Below are positions 1 to 6,863 of a DNA stretch of 14,653 nucleotides, piece by piece (the stretch's first letter is position 1; each line of letters opens with the position of its first letter). The notes beneath the pieces were generated by a model. That model was not told where the DNA came from and did not search any database. It saw nothing but the letters and a program-made list of their open reading frames with translations. Source of the stretch: an uncultured Eubacteriales bacterium (GTDB taxonomy: Bacteria > Bacillota > Clostridia > Oscillospirales > CAG-272); NCBI GenBank assembly GCA_900546315.1, contig URCP01000071.1, forward strand, positions 1-14,653, in the 5' to 3' direction. The translations under genes were made by a program, and so were the position numbers.

Positions 1-40
1 GCGGGATGTGGAAGACAAAGAGACCTGAATAAAACGAGAA

Positions 41-66
41 GGGGCTGTCGCAGAAGCGGTAGCCCC
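41..66. other. Strong 11-bp hairpin, possible terminator of an upstream gene
   Basis: Positions 41-51 pair with 56-66 around an AGAA tetraloop: nine Watson-Crick pairs plus two G-T wobbles (47/60 and 48/59). On the + strand no T-run follows. On the - strand the bases after the stem read TTCTCGTTTTATTC, only moderately T-rich. It could terminate a gene ending just left of the window, or be a copy of a dispersed palindrome. The sequence alone does not decide. Confidence 0.4.
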
Positions 67-272
67 ACTATCGTCAATCCGAAAGACAGAGAATCCAATC
101 GTTTCCCGTTTATTTTTTGAAATAGGAAACTCCGGTGCTACCAGAATACCGGTCGCGCAAGCTGTGAGCCGCCAACACGTTTTTTCGCGTTCCGGAATGA
201 ATCAAACGTCAATCGGCCGGAAAATAAATCAGAAACTCACGATAATACTCAATACCCGCCGCCGGAAAAGAA

Positions 273-281
273 TGATATAAT
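273..281 (+). promoter_or_regulatory. Extended -10 promoter of the GH26 lipoprotein gene
   Basis: A perfect TATAAT lies at 276-281, preceded by TGA at 273-275, giving an extended -10 element. At a 17-bp spacing the -35 position (253-258, TACCCG) does not resemble TTGACA, so the extended -10 or an activator would have to compensate. The predicted transcription start is near 288, leaving a short leader to the GGAGG ribosome-binding site at 299-303, 7 bases before the ATG at 311. Confidence 0.5.
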
Positions 282-310
282 ATAGAAAAACACGCTCTGG
301 AGGTTAGTTT

Positions 311-2182
311 ATGAAAAGGTTTCTGCTTATCCTCGCCATCTCGATGATTCTGATTCTGTCCGCTTGCGGGGACACTGGAAAATACATCACAGCTGACCCG
401 TCAGTTTATCGCGTCGTCCGTAGTGACCTTTCATCATCAGCCGTGACGAAGTCCGCGGTAAGTCTCAAAAACAGTCTCATAGACCTCTGCGGAAGCGATA
501 TCGCGATCGCGACGGATTATGACGCTGAGGTTACGTTTGAAATCCTTGTCGGATCGACAAACCGCGCCGCCTCGCTTGAAGCCGCCGAAAGCCTGAAATA
601 TCAGGATTTTATTATAAAACTGAGCTCAGACAAGATAATCATCGCCGGTGGAAGCGACGAGGCGACAGAAAAGGCGGTGGATTATTTTACGGAAAACTTC
701 ACGGACAAGAAAACCGGTATGATCCATCTCCCGGAAGATGGATATTCGCACATTGTCGAAACTCACTTCGACACGCTCAAAGCTTTCGGTGTCGATCTCG
801 GGGAATTCACGATCATGAATGACTCCCTGCTTGACGACGAAGAGATAAGTGAATTCGCGCGTGAAATCGCGGCTCTCGGCACAAAAAAGCTTCCGTCATC
901 AAACGGAATCGGCAGAAATCAGATAATTCTCGACGGAACGAGCCTCATGGCCGACGATTATTCTGTTATATTCGATAACGAATCGGTGAAAATCACCGGA
1001 AGCCGCGATTCGCTTCCGGTCGCGATGGCAGAATTCCTGAAAAATCTCCGTGAGAGAACCGAACGCGACTGCGACCTCATGCCGTCCGACAGCTTCAGCG
1101 GTACTGCAAAAGAGCGTACGCTCTACACAAAGGAAAAGCTCATGAAGACGCTTGAAAACGTCGCGGTATCGGATAAAATCATGATCGGTGAGGAAATACA
1201 GGGGAACGGCGCCGGGATAATATCTGAGATGATACAGTATTTCGCCGATTCGGCTGGCGGTCATGAGCCGGCGATAATCGGAATCGACCTCGCCTGCTAC
1301 GGAATTAAGCTGATGGACGTCGACGAAAAGACAAAGAGCGGTTATATCTGTGATCTCGTCGACTACGCGTCGCGCGGCGGAGTCATCACGGCGTCGTCGC
1401 ACTTCGACAATCCCGGCGACCCGGATAAGGCAGTTCGCGGAAAAATCATCGGCGACAAAACCGGAACGCTCTCAGACTATGAGGCGGCGTTCGAGGAGCT
1501 TCTGACCGAAGGAAGCGAGCTCAACAAATTCTGGAAAGATGAGCTTATAGAGAACGCGAGATTCTTAAAAGCACTCGGTGACAACGGTGTTCCTGTGATC
1601 TGGCGTCCTCTCCATGAATCGAACGGTGATTGGTTCTGGTTCTGCACATCGCAAGACGGCATTACGCTTGATTCCTCATATCTCAGACGGATGTGGATCT
1701 TCATATATGATCTCTACACGAATGAACTCGGACTTAACAATCTGATCTGGTGCTACAGCCCGAATACCTCGTCGAATACCGAGGACAAACCAGGCGGACT
1801 CATGAGTCCATGGTATTGTTATCCGGGCGACGAGTACGTCGATATGGTCGGTGCCGACTGGTACACGGGTGGAAACTACGAAATCGGCGCTAACGACAAC
1901 TATAGGCAATTGATTGAAAGGACCGGAAAGATAGGCGCGATCACCGAATTCGGTCCGAGCGGAAGCCTCCTGGCGATGGATGATCAGAATCAGGAAGAAC
2001 TATTCAGCTGCGACGATCTCAGGAAGCTTCTCGAAAATCTCCGCGACGATGGATACGAGATCACATATCTTCTGACATGGGGCAGCAAATGGGGCGTCCC
2101 GGAGATGGGACGCGGGGACGAGCTTATGGAATCGGAGATTGCTCTCGGACTTGACGATATGGCAAAGTTGCTCTCCGACTGA
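311..2182 (+). CDS. Exported GH26-family beta-mannanase-like lipoprotein with duplicated N-terminal domain
   Basis: This is a 623-residue surface lipoprotein. A short signal peptide with lipobox LSAC puts the lipid-modified cysteine at C19. Residues about 285-623 form a glycoside hydrolase family 26 barrel. The signature RPLHESNGDWFWF (432-444) carries the expected acid/base Glu436 after His435, and AITEFGP (543-549) supplies the nucleophile Glu546. GH26 enzymes mostly cleave beta-1,4-mannan with retention; a few act on other beta-glycans, so the exact substrate is inferred. Residues about 30-250 look like two copies of a small beta-beta-alpha domain (75-130 and 204-246) resembling the accessory domains placed before catalytic modules in gut Clostridia. 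The start is fixed by GGAGG 7 bases upstream and by the signal peptide. The gene is monocistronic, with its own promoter and a UUCG-loop terminator. It would make the extracellular cut that feeds the binding lipoproteins nearby. Confidence 0.88.
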   Translation: MKRFLLILAISMILILSACGDTGKYITADPSVYRVVRSDLSSSAVTKSAVSLKNSLIDLCGSDIAIATDYDAEVTFEILVGSTNRAASLEAAESLKYQDFIIKLSSDKIIIAGGSDEATEKAVDYFTENFTDKKTGMIHLPEDGYSHIVETHFDTLKAFGVDLGEFTIMNDSLLDDEEISEFAREIAALGTKKLPSSNGIGRNQIILDGTSLMADDYSVIFDNESVKITGSRDSLPVAMAEFLKNLRERTERDCDLMPSDSFSGTAKERTLYTKEKLMKTLENVAVSDKIMIGEEIQGNGAGIISEMIQYFADSAGGHEPAIIGIDLACYGIKLMDVDEKTKSGYICDLVDYASRGGVITASSHFDNPGDPDKAVRGKIIGDKTGTLSDYEAAFEELLTEGSELNKFWKDELIENARFLKALGDNGVPVIWRPLHESNGDWFWFCTSQDGITLDSSYLRRMWIFIYDLYTNELGLNNLIWCYSPNTSSNTEDKPGGLMSPWYCYPGDEYVDMVGADWYTGGNYEIGANDNYRQLIERTGKIGAITEFGPSGSLLAMDDQNQEELFSCDDLRKLLENLRDDGYEITYLLTWGSKWGVPEMGRGDELMESEIALGLDDMAKLLSD

Positions 2183-2264
2183 ACGGATTTGATCCCGCGG
2201 AAGGCTCTAAATCCAAAAAGTGCCGACCTCTGAGTTGTTTCATATACCAAGCGCGCAAAAAGCG

Positions 2265-2304
2265 ACGTCCAGGCTGTCCCTTCGGGGTGACCTGGACGTT
2301 TTTT
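2265..2304 (+). terminator. Rho-independent terminator of the GH26 gene
   Basis: A 9-bp perfect stem (2265-2273 with 2291-2299) encloses an inner CCC-TTCG-GGG hairpin (2278-2287) with a UUCG tetraloop. A run of six T follows at 2299-2304. It lies about 80 bases after the GH26 stop. A run of A at 2257-2261 gives a weaker T-run on the other strand. Confidence 0.9.
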
Positions 2305-2333
2305 CGAGGTATTGCGGCGAGTCCTTCCGCTGT

Positions 2334-2421
2334 GGAAATACTGAATGATTCAGGTTTTCGCAGAAAAAAGGCTTGAATTTACAAGCTTTTTCCGCGAAAA
2401 CAACCTTAAATCAGCGTTTCC
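2334..2421. repeat. 88-bp imperfect palindromic element
   Basis: Two 28-base arms (2334-2361 and 2394-2421) match at 19 of 28 positions when one is reverse-complemented: GGAAA at the tips, CTGA four bases inward, and TTTTCGC at the inner ends. The centre (2363-2393) is a separate A/T-rich hairpin. The right arm begins directly next to the stop codon of the transporter gene. Its outer 22 bases recur at 6817-6838 with one mismatch. It could be a small palindromic mobile-type repeat that also serves as a 3' end, or simply an elaborate terminator. Confidence 0.5.
2363..2393 (-). terminator. Bidirectional terminator, end of the leftward transporter operon
   Basis: Stem GCTTG (2371-2375) pairs with CAAGC (2382-2386) around a 6-base AT loop, extended by an A-run (2364-2369) opposite a T-run (2387-2391). 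Read leftwards, the hairpin is followed by six T, suiting termination of the operon ending at 2422. Read rightwards it has five T. The classical A-tract/T-tract layout supports function on both strands between convergent transcripts. Confidence 0.7.
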
Positions 2422-3288
2422 CTATATGCTGAGGAGAACGAGAGAAGCGATCCCGAGCGCCGCGGCTATATACTGTCTGACCGACAGCTTCTCGCGGTAT
2501 ATCACGATCGAATAAACGACAGAGGCAACGAGTTGACCGGCGCTTATCATCGGGAAGAAGACAGACGCCGCGGCTGAGGTTATCACGATGAGCACGAGCT
2601 TATTCGTCACACCGTTCGCGGCTCCGCAGAGAACGGGGAAAGATATAGCGTGAGCGCTTATGCGATCCTTTTCTCGGACAACAGCGGCGGCGCTGAGACC
2701 TATCGTCACAAGCGAGAGCGCGACGATCATGAATTCGTTCGCAAACACGCCGCCGAGCGTGTTCTGCTCCGCTTTCTGGGTGACAGAGCAGAAGCCGTTG
2801 CAGACGAGGGAGACGATCACAAACACGAGCCATTTACGGTTCGCCGGACGTCCGCTGTCTTTTTCGTCCGCTTTCGCTGAGCGCATCAGTGGCAGTGAGA
2901 CGATAAAGCACGCGAACCCCGCCGCTTTTGTCGGATTTACCGGCTCACCGAGCACAAGTATCCCGTAAACAGCCGGAATTACCGGCGCGTAGGACGTGAT
3001 GAGTGACGTCAGCCCATATGGACCGTGCGCGAACGCCGCCTGCGTCGCCGAGATGGAGGTACCGTAAAACGCCGCGAACCCGAACGAATACAGATACATT
3101 GCCGGCTCCGACGGAAAACTGTACCCGCGCACCGCCCCCGCCGCCACGAATACAAGCAGCGAAACGAACGACTGTACAGCCCCGAAGAACGCCACCACGC
3201 CCCCGCGAACACGGTCGTCATACCCGCGGCGAAGGACACTCTGGATCGAAGAGGTGAAAATGCAGAGGAGGACTAAGATAATGGTCAT
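2422..3288 (-). CDS. EamA/DMT-superfamily membrane transporter
   Basis: A 288-residue, highly hydrophobic protein with about ten predicted membrane segments in two halves, the usual size and plan of drug/metabolite transporters of the EamA type. The end of the first half has the family-like stretch LVLGEPVNPTKAAGF, mirrored in the second half by YREKLSVRQYIAAALG, consistent with the internal duplication of the family. The polar loop around residues 135-152 separates the halves. EamA substrates are diverse (amino acids, sugars or nucleotides, and other metabolites) and cannot be read from sequence. The ATG overlaps the TGA of the upstream 624-residue gene (ATGA, bases 3285-3288), so translation is probably coupled. 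As the last gene of the operon it may export or import a product of that enzyme-like protein. A terminator follows. Confidence 0.85.
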   Translation of the reverse strand: MTIILVLLCIFTSSIQSVLRRGYDDRVRGGVVAFFGAVQSFVSLLVFVAAGAVRGYSFPSEPAMYLYSFGFAAFYGTSISATQAAFAHGPYGLTSLITSYAPVIPAVYGILVLGEPVNPTKAAGFACFIVSLPLMRSAKADEKDSGRPANRKWLVFVIVSLVCNGFCSVTQKAEQNTLGGVFANEFMIVALSLVTIGLSAAAVVREKDRISAHAISFPVLCGAANGVTNKLVLIVITSAAASVFFPMISAGQLVASVVYSIVIYREKLSVRQYIAAALGIASLVLLSI

Positions 3289-5159
3289 CTGAAGTTTATT
3301 TCACATTCATCGAGTTCAATCTCAAACGCGGCGTGGTCGAAAGCATGAAGGGTAGTCAGTTGCATTTTGCCGTCCTTCAGCTCACCGGAGCAATTGACGA
3401 AGCCGACCGGTTTTCCGTCAGGCACAGAGACAGCCGGGTGAGGTATCTTGTCTGCCGACGCGTTCAGAAGGAGCACGGATAGGCGGTTTCCTTTTGCGGA
3501 CGCTATTATGTACAGATCCGGCTCTCCGGTCAGGCTGACAGGTGGTTTCGCGAAATCGGTCACTATCTTCTGGAGACGATAGTTCCGCCAGAAGCGCTCG
3601 TCGTCGAAATCCGCGCGGAAGTTCAGGACAAGGAAGCTGTTCCCGTCCGCGTTCGTGTACTCAAATGCCGATGGTATTCCGTTGTCGTACTCGGCGAGAA
3701 CAGACGCTGTTTCCTTTATCGTTATGCCGTAAGCGTTCAGTCCGAAATCCGTTCTCGTATAGTCGTCCGCTTCGATAAAATGCTGATACGACGGATGTAT
3801 CCGCTCGCCGAAGTCTGAGATGCCGGTGTCGATGCCTTTTCCGGCGAGTATACGCGCCGCGTGAAGGTCGATTATGAGCGGCTTTCCGAGCGCTTCTTCC
3901 GGCAGTTTCTTCGCGTCCTCACCAAACGCCAGTCCGGAGACACCCTCGTCGAGCGTCATCGGGAGCGAGCAGCCTGTGACGAATCTGTACGCGCGGGAGA
4001 ACAGCATATTCTGTATGAAATCCTCCCCGACGAATGTTTCCGGAAGATCATAGTCCGCGAATTTGCGCTCTGTCGACCAGACGTGTACTCCGACAGGCGT
4101 CTTTCCATCGAACATTCCGTGAATCTTTTCTCTGTCCCCGGCATTGTCATTGTGCCGCTCAAGGTAGCCGGGATCATAGTCGGACGCGGCGGAGTAGTAA
4201 TCGAGCATATATTTGTGCATTCCGTCAGCTCCGCTGTCGGCTATCAGTGCTAGGTCGAAGAGTTCGAGATAGGACGCGGGCGTTATATATCTCGGTCGCG
4301 GCCAGACGTCCCCTTCGCCGATAACCTCGATATCCGGGTCGTATTCATGCGCGGTTCTTATCTCGCGGCGGTTTATGTCGATGACGTCGCCGAGCCGGTT
4401 ACCCCAGTTCCTTGGCGGAGCCCAGTACGGAGCGCCGATGGTTCTGAGGAAAGGACGCGTGCTTCCGGCGAATATCTTTGACATCTCCGGCGATGTCACG
4501 CCCTCCTGATCCCAGCAGGTTATGCAGGAGCACTGCCCTAGGCGTATTCTCGGGTCGACCGTGTCTATCGCCTCGCGGAGGGCGGCGGCGTAGAGGCGCA
4601 TCGCGTCGCCGAGGGAATCCATGTAAGCGTCGCGGTATTTGTTCTTCCCGCCGGTGAAAATCTTCTCTTTAAGCTCATCTCTTGTGAGTGTCTCGCCGAC
4701 ACGGGCGCAGATGTCCGCCATGTGATGCTCACAGAAGCAGGAGAGACCGCTGTCGAGGTGTCCGTATCTGAGATCGTCGTCGAGCAGGATGATATCCGGA
4801 CCGAGCTCCGCGACCCGTCGTGTGAAATCAGCCGCGAAACGTCTGAACTCCGGGTCTGACGGACAGCACTCATTTGCCGAAGGATGTCCGTTGATGCCGG
4901 TTATCTTTGTGAATTTTCCGCCGTCGTCACACATAAACGCCCAGTACCAGACGCCGGTTTCGAATCCCTCTTTTTTCAGGTACGCGAGGTTCTCACGGAG
5001 CAGTGAGATAACTCTCTTATTCTCCGTCTCATCTGTAGTAAGCGCTCCGGTAGCGAGAAACGCGCGGTTTATTCCCGCCTTTTTCAGTGCCGCTACTACC
5101 CGCTCACGCCCTGAACGTGCGAAATGATCGTTATTTATCGGTATAGAGTATGTATACAT
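3285..5159 (-). CDS. Uncharacterised 624-aa TIM-barrel-like protein, probable intracellular glycoside hydrolase relative
   Basis: I cannot place this in a named family. It has no signal peptide, so it is probably cytoplasmic. The N-terminal 320 residues read like a barrel-type sugar hydrolase: GVWYWAF (69-75), DIILLDDDLRYG (122-133), a Cys/His cluster CFCEHH (141-146), CSCITCW (210-216), and VIGEGDVWPRPRY (279-291), where Glu282 and Asp284 are candidate catalytic residues. Residues about 350-490 resemble an alpha/beta domain like that following the barrel in GH42-type beta-galactosidases, and about 495-624 a small beta domain. The CxC and CxxC pairs could bind a metal. It starts 17 bases after the binding lipoprotein gene, with GAAAGG at 5168-5173 as ribosome-binding site, and overlaps the transporter by 4 bases. 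The context suggests processing of the ligand brought in by the lipoprotein. The enzyme class is inference; the reaction is unknown. Confidence 0.6.
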   Translation of the reverse strand: MYTYSIPINNDHFARSGRERVVAALKKAGINRAFLATGALTTDETENKRVISLLRENLAYLKKEGFETGVWYWAFMCDDGGKFTKITGINGHPSANECCPSDPEFRRFAADFTRRVAELGPDIILLDDDLRYGHLDSGLSCFCEHHMADICARVGETLTRDELKEKIFTGGKNKYRDAYMDSLGDAMRLYAAALREAIDTVDPRIRLGQCSCITCWDQEGVTSPEMSKIFAGSTRPFLRTIGAPYWAPPRNWGNRLGDVIDINRREIRTAHEYDPDIEVIGEGDVWPRPRYITPASYLELFDLALIADSGADGMHKYMLDYYSAASDYDPGYLERHNDNAGDREKIHGMFDGKTPVGVHVWSTERKFADYDLPETFVGEDFIQNMLFSRAYRFVTGCSLPMTLDEGVSGLAFGEDAKKLPEEALGKPLIIDLHAARILAGKGIDTGISDFGERIHPSYQHFIEADDYTRTDFGLNAYGITIKETASVLAEYDNGIPSAFEYTNADGNSFLVLNFRADFDDERFWRNYRLQKIVTDFAKPPVSLTGEPDLYIIASAKGNRLSVLLLNASADKIPHPAVSVPDGKPVGFVNCSGELKDGKMQLTTLHAFDHAAFEIELDECEINFR

Positions 5160-5176
5160 TGTTTATGCCTTTCTGT

Positions 5177-6643
5177 TTATCCGAGCGCGCCCTCAGACTC
5201 GGCGGTCTCGATTATGTCGTTCACGCGCTTTTCCCATTTGTCCTTTCTTGACGCATAGTAGGACGCGAAATTGTCTTTTTTTGTTTCCATCAGGTTTGAC
5301 AGGAAGAAGCCCATCATGCTGTAGTCGCCGAACACGAACCCGAAGTCGACGACACCGCTCCTTGTCGCGAGGTCGATGACCTCGAGCGATTCCTCGTCGC
5401 GCGCGCCCCTGACTTTGAGCGCTATATCATAGATGACCGGAGTCACCTGCTTATAGCTCTCCGCCGCCATAGCCTCGGTTATCATGCCGACAAAATCAGT
5501 ATCCTTGACGGTCTTCGGCACCGCGATGAGAGGCGAGCTTCCGTCCGACATCGTGTAATATCCGCTCTGGTTTTCGTCCCATTTCGGATAGGGAAGTATG
5601 CCGTAGTCATCCTCGACGTCGGTAAAGATACGAACTGCGTGCGTAAGAACACCATTCATGAACACCGCACGGCCGTCCATATACGTGTCGCGGTGAAGAG
5701 TCCAGTTATTCGACGGGAGAGTTCCCTGCTGATTATACAGAAGATTATATATCTTTTCTGTGATCGCCGCGCATTTTTCCTCGTTTATCGCGAGCACCGG
5801 CATATCGTCCTTGTCCTTCTTAACTGTCGTCTCGCCGAAGGAGTAGATGAACGGCGTCGCATATGACGTAACCTGTGCCGTGAGACCGTAGAGGTCATCG
5901 TCGTCCCGCTCGTTGTTGCCGTTGAGGTCGCGCCAGATATCCTTTGTCAGCGACGCGTACTTGTCTATCGTCCATTTTCCGTCCTTCGCTGTCTTGTAAA
6001 GATCGCCCTCGGAGATGTCGTACTCAGCCGTCAGCCGCTTGTTGAAGTAGACCACGTAATCATGCTCGAGAAAATACGGTGAAATATCTCCGATCATGAG
6101 CCAGACCTTGCCGCCGATGCTCAGATTCTCGGTAACGCTCTTGTTCCACCATGGCTTCGACGGGTCGATGTATTTTATGTCGTTGAAATCACTGTAAACG
6201 CCGGTCACGGCGAGGTTCGCGGTGTCGATCATATGATTGATTACAAGGTCATACTCATCGTACCCGGAGAGAATCGAGCTCCTTGTGAGATCCTTTACAG
6301 CCGCATTGCTGCCGCCGTTCGTCGTATTGATCGTCACGCCGAAGCGCTCCTCGACCGCGCGGTTGCGATGGAATACCGCGTCGTTGATAAGCCCGCCGTT
6401 CTCGGTGTCGGCGATGTAGTCGTCGACCAGCATCTCATAGGTGAGTATCCTGAACTCCCGTCCGTCAAAGTCGGTGTCCGGGAGACCGTCGTCTATGTCG
6501 CGCGGGTCCTTCTGCTCGCTCGATACACCCGTTGTGGTTCCGGAAGCGCCGTCAGTTTCGATGTCGGACGTAGCAGTGCCGCCGCAAGCCGTCATAATCA
6601 TCGCGGCAAGAATCATAAGAGAAACGAGAATTTTCCTTTTCAT
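5177..6643 (-). CDS. Extracellular solute-binding lipoprotein (ABC sugar uptake type), copy 1
   Basis: A 488-residue secreted lipoprotein: basic MKRK start, hydrophobic core and lipobox MTAC with Cys20, then a Ser/Thr/Gly/Asp-rich linker to about residue 52. The mature part resembles family-1 solute-binding proteins for oligosaccharides, with YFNKRL at 199-204 and GKWTIDKYASLTKDI at 222-236, followed by an EF-hand-like loop at 239-250 (D, N, N, E, D, D at positions 1, 3, 5, 7, 9, 12). It is a diverged paralogue of the 488-residue lipoprotein at 10053-11519; shared landmarks include INDAVF/VNDAIY, PWW, GDIS, GKWT and LPYPKWDE/LPTPKWDE. No permease or ATPase gene accompanies it, so partners must be encoded elsewhere. 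It is the first gene of the leftward operon, divergent from an AraC regulator. The ribosome-binding site AAAGAGG is 10 bases before the ATG, slightly far. Confidence 0.85.
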   Translation of the reverse strand: MKRKILVSLMILAAMIMTACGGTATSDIETDGASGTTTGVSSEQKDPRDIDDGLPDTDFDGREFRILTYEMLVDDYIADTENGGLINDAVFHRNRAVEERFGVTINTTNGGSNAAVKDLTRSSILSGYDEYDLVINHMIDTANLAVTGVYSDFNDIKYIDPSKPWWNKSVTENLSIGGKVWLMIGDISPYFLEHDYVVYFNKRLTAEYDISEGDLYKTAKDGKWTIDKYASLTKDIWRDLNGNNERDDDDLYGLTAQVTSYATPFIYSFGETTVKKDKDDMPVLAINEEKCAAITEKIYNLLYNQQGTLPSNNWTLHRDTYMDGRAVFMNGVLTHAVRIFTDVEDDYGILPYPKWDENQSGYYTMSDGSSPLIAVPKTVKDTDFVGMITEAMAAESYKQVTPVIYDIALKVRGARDEESLEVIDLATRSGVVDFGFVFGDYSMMGFFLSNLMETKKDNFASYYASRKDKWEKRVNDIIETAESEGALG

Positions 6644-6702
6644 AGCGGTTATACCTCTTTATCGAAATATTTACCGTCTGGCCAGAACGATATCGTAACT
6701 AT

Positions 6703-6731
6703 ATTATACCGGAGATATCGCGATTTGAAAA
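6703..6731 (-). promoter_or_regulatory. Promoter of the leftward lipoprotein-barrel-transporter operon
   Basis: On the - strand a perfect TATAAT occupies 6708-6703. With a 17-bp spacer the -35 position (6731-6726) reads TTTTCA, only four of six matches to TTGACA, and there is no TG extension. The weak -35 fits a promoter needing an activator, and direct repeats lie immediately upstream of it. The predicted start is near 6697. A 10-bp palindrome ACGATATCGT (6687-6696) covers the predicted start region. Confidence 0.6.
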
Positions 6732-6737
6732 CGGTCA

Positions 6738-6766
6738 TATCCGTCACACGCGGCAATTATCCGTCA
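6738..6766. promoter_or_regulatory. Candidate AraC-type operator: two TATCCGTCA direct repeats 20 bp apart
   Basis: TATCCGTCA occurs at 6738-6746 and again at 6758-6766, a period of 20 bp or about two helical turns, which is the layout expected for an AraC-family protein contacting two major grooves. The pair covers roughly -41 to -69 of the leftward operon, abutting its poor -35, and roughly -54 to -82 of the divergent AraC gene. ACGG (6731-6734) also forms a short inverted repeat with CCGT of the first copy. The role is inferred from position only. Confidence 0.4.
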
Positions 6767-6784
6767 TAAAATTTTCGCCATCTC

Positions 6785-6813
6785 TTGATTCTCCGCAAGT
6801 TATATGATATAAT
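6785..6813 (+). promoter_or_regulatory. Promoter of the first AraC-family regulator gene
   Basis: TTGATT at 6785-6790, 17-bp spacer, TATAAT at 6808-6813, with TGA at 6805-6807 forming an extended -10. The predicted start (about 6819-6821) falls within a 22-base repeat at 6817-6838, so the mRNA would begin in that repeat. Confidence 0.8.
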
Positions 6814-6816
6814 TAA

Positions 6817-6838
6817 GGAAACACTGATTTAAGGTTGT
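6817..6838 (+). repeat. 22-bp repeat, inverted relative to the palindrome arm at 2400-2421
   Basis: These 22 bases match the reverse complement of 2400-2421 at 21 of 22 positions (base 6823 is A where the other copy has G in this orientation). The conserved core reads CTGATTTAAGGTTGT. It lies 3 bases after the -10 of the regulator promoter, covering the predicted transcription start. Unlike the other copy, no second arm or hairpin follows here. Confidence 0.6.
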
Positions 6839-6863
6839 CTTAAAAGAAGGACGGAGGAATACC

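Larger units (their letters stand above)
1..310. other. Non-coding leader region before the GH26 gene
   Basis: No convincing gene lies here. All forward frames are short, and stop codons at about 26-28 (TGA), 30-32 (TAA) and 118-120 (TGA) close whatever enters from the left. The first few codons could be the tail of an upstream gene, but no frame can be preferred. The region holds a strong hairpin at 41-66, a weaker imperfect one around 101-130 (GTTTCC pairing with GGAAAC) and the promoter and ribosome-binding site of the next gene near its right end. Nothing else recognisable was seen. Confidence 0.6.

Noticed and set aside
1..120. Partial gene at the left edge
   Set aside because: Several frames are open for the first 25-120 bases, but none shows recognisable protein features, so no frame can be chosen.
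899..1402. A 167-codon frame on the minus strand inside the GH26 gene
   Set aside because: It lies entirely antisense to a gene with clear family motifs, has no ribosome-binding site context and its composition is that of a codon shadow.
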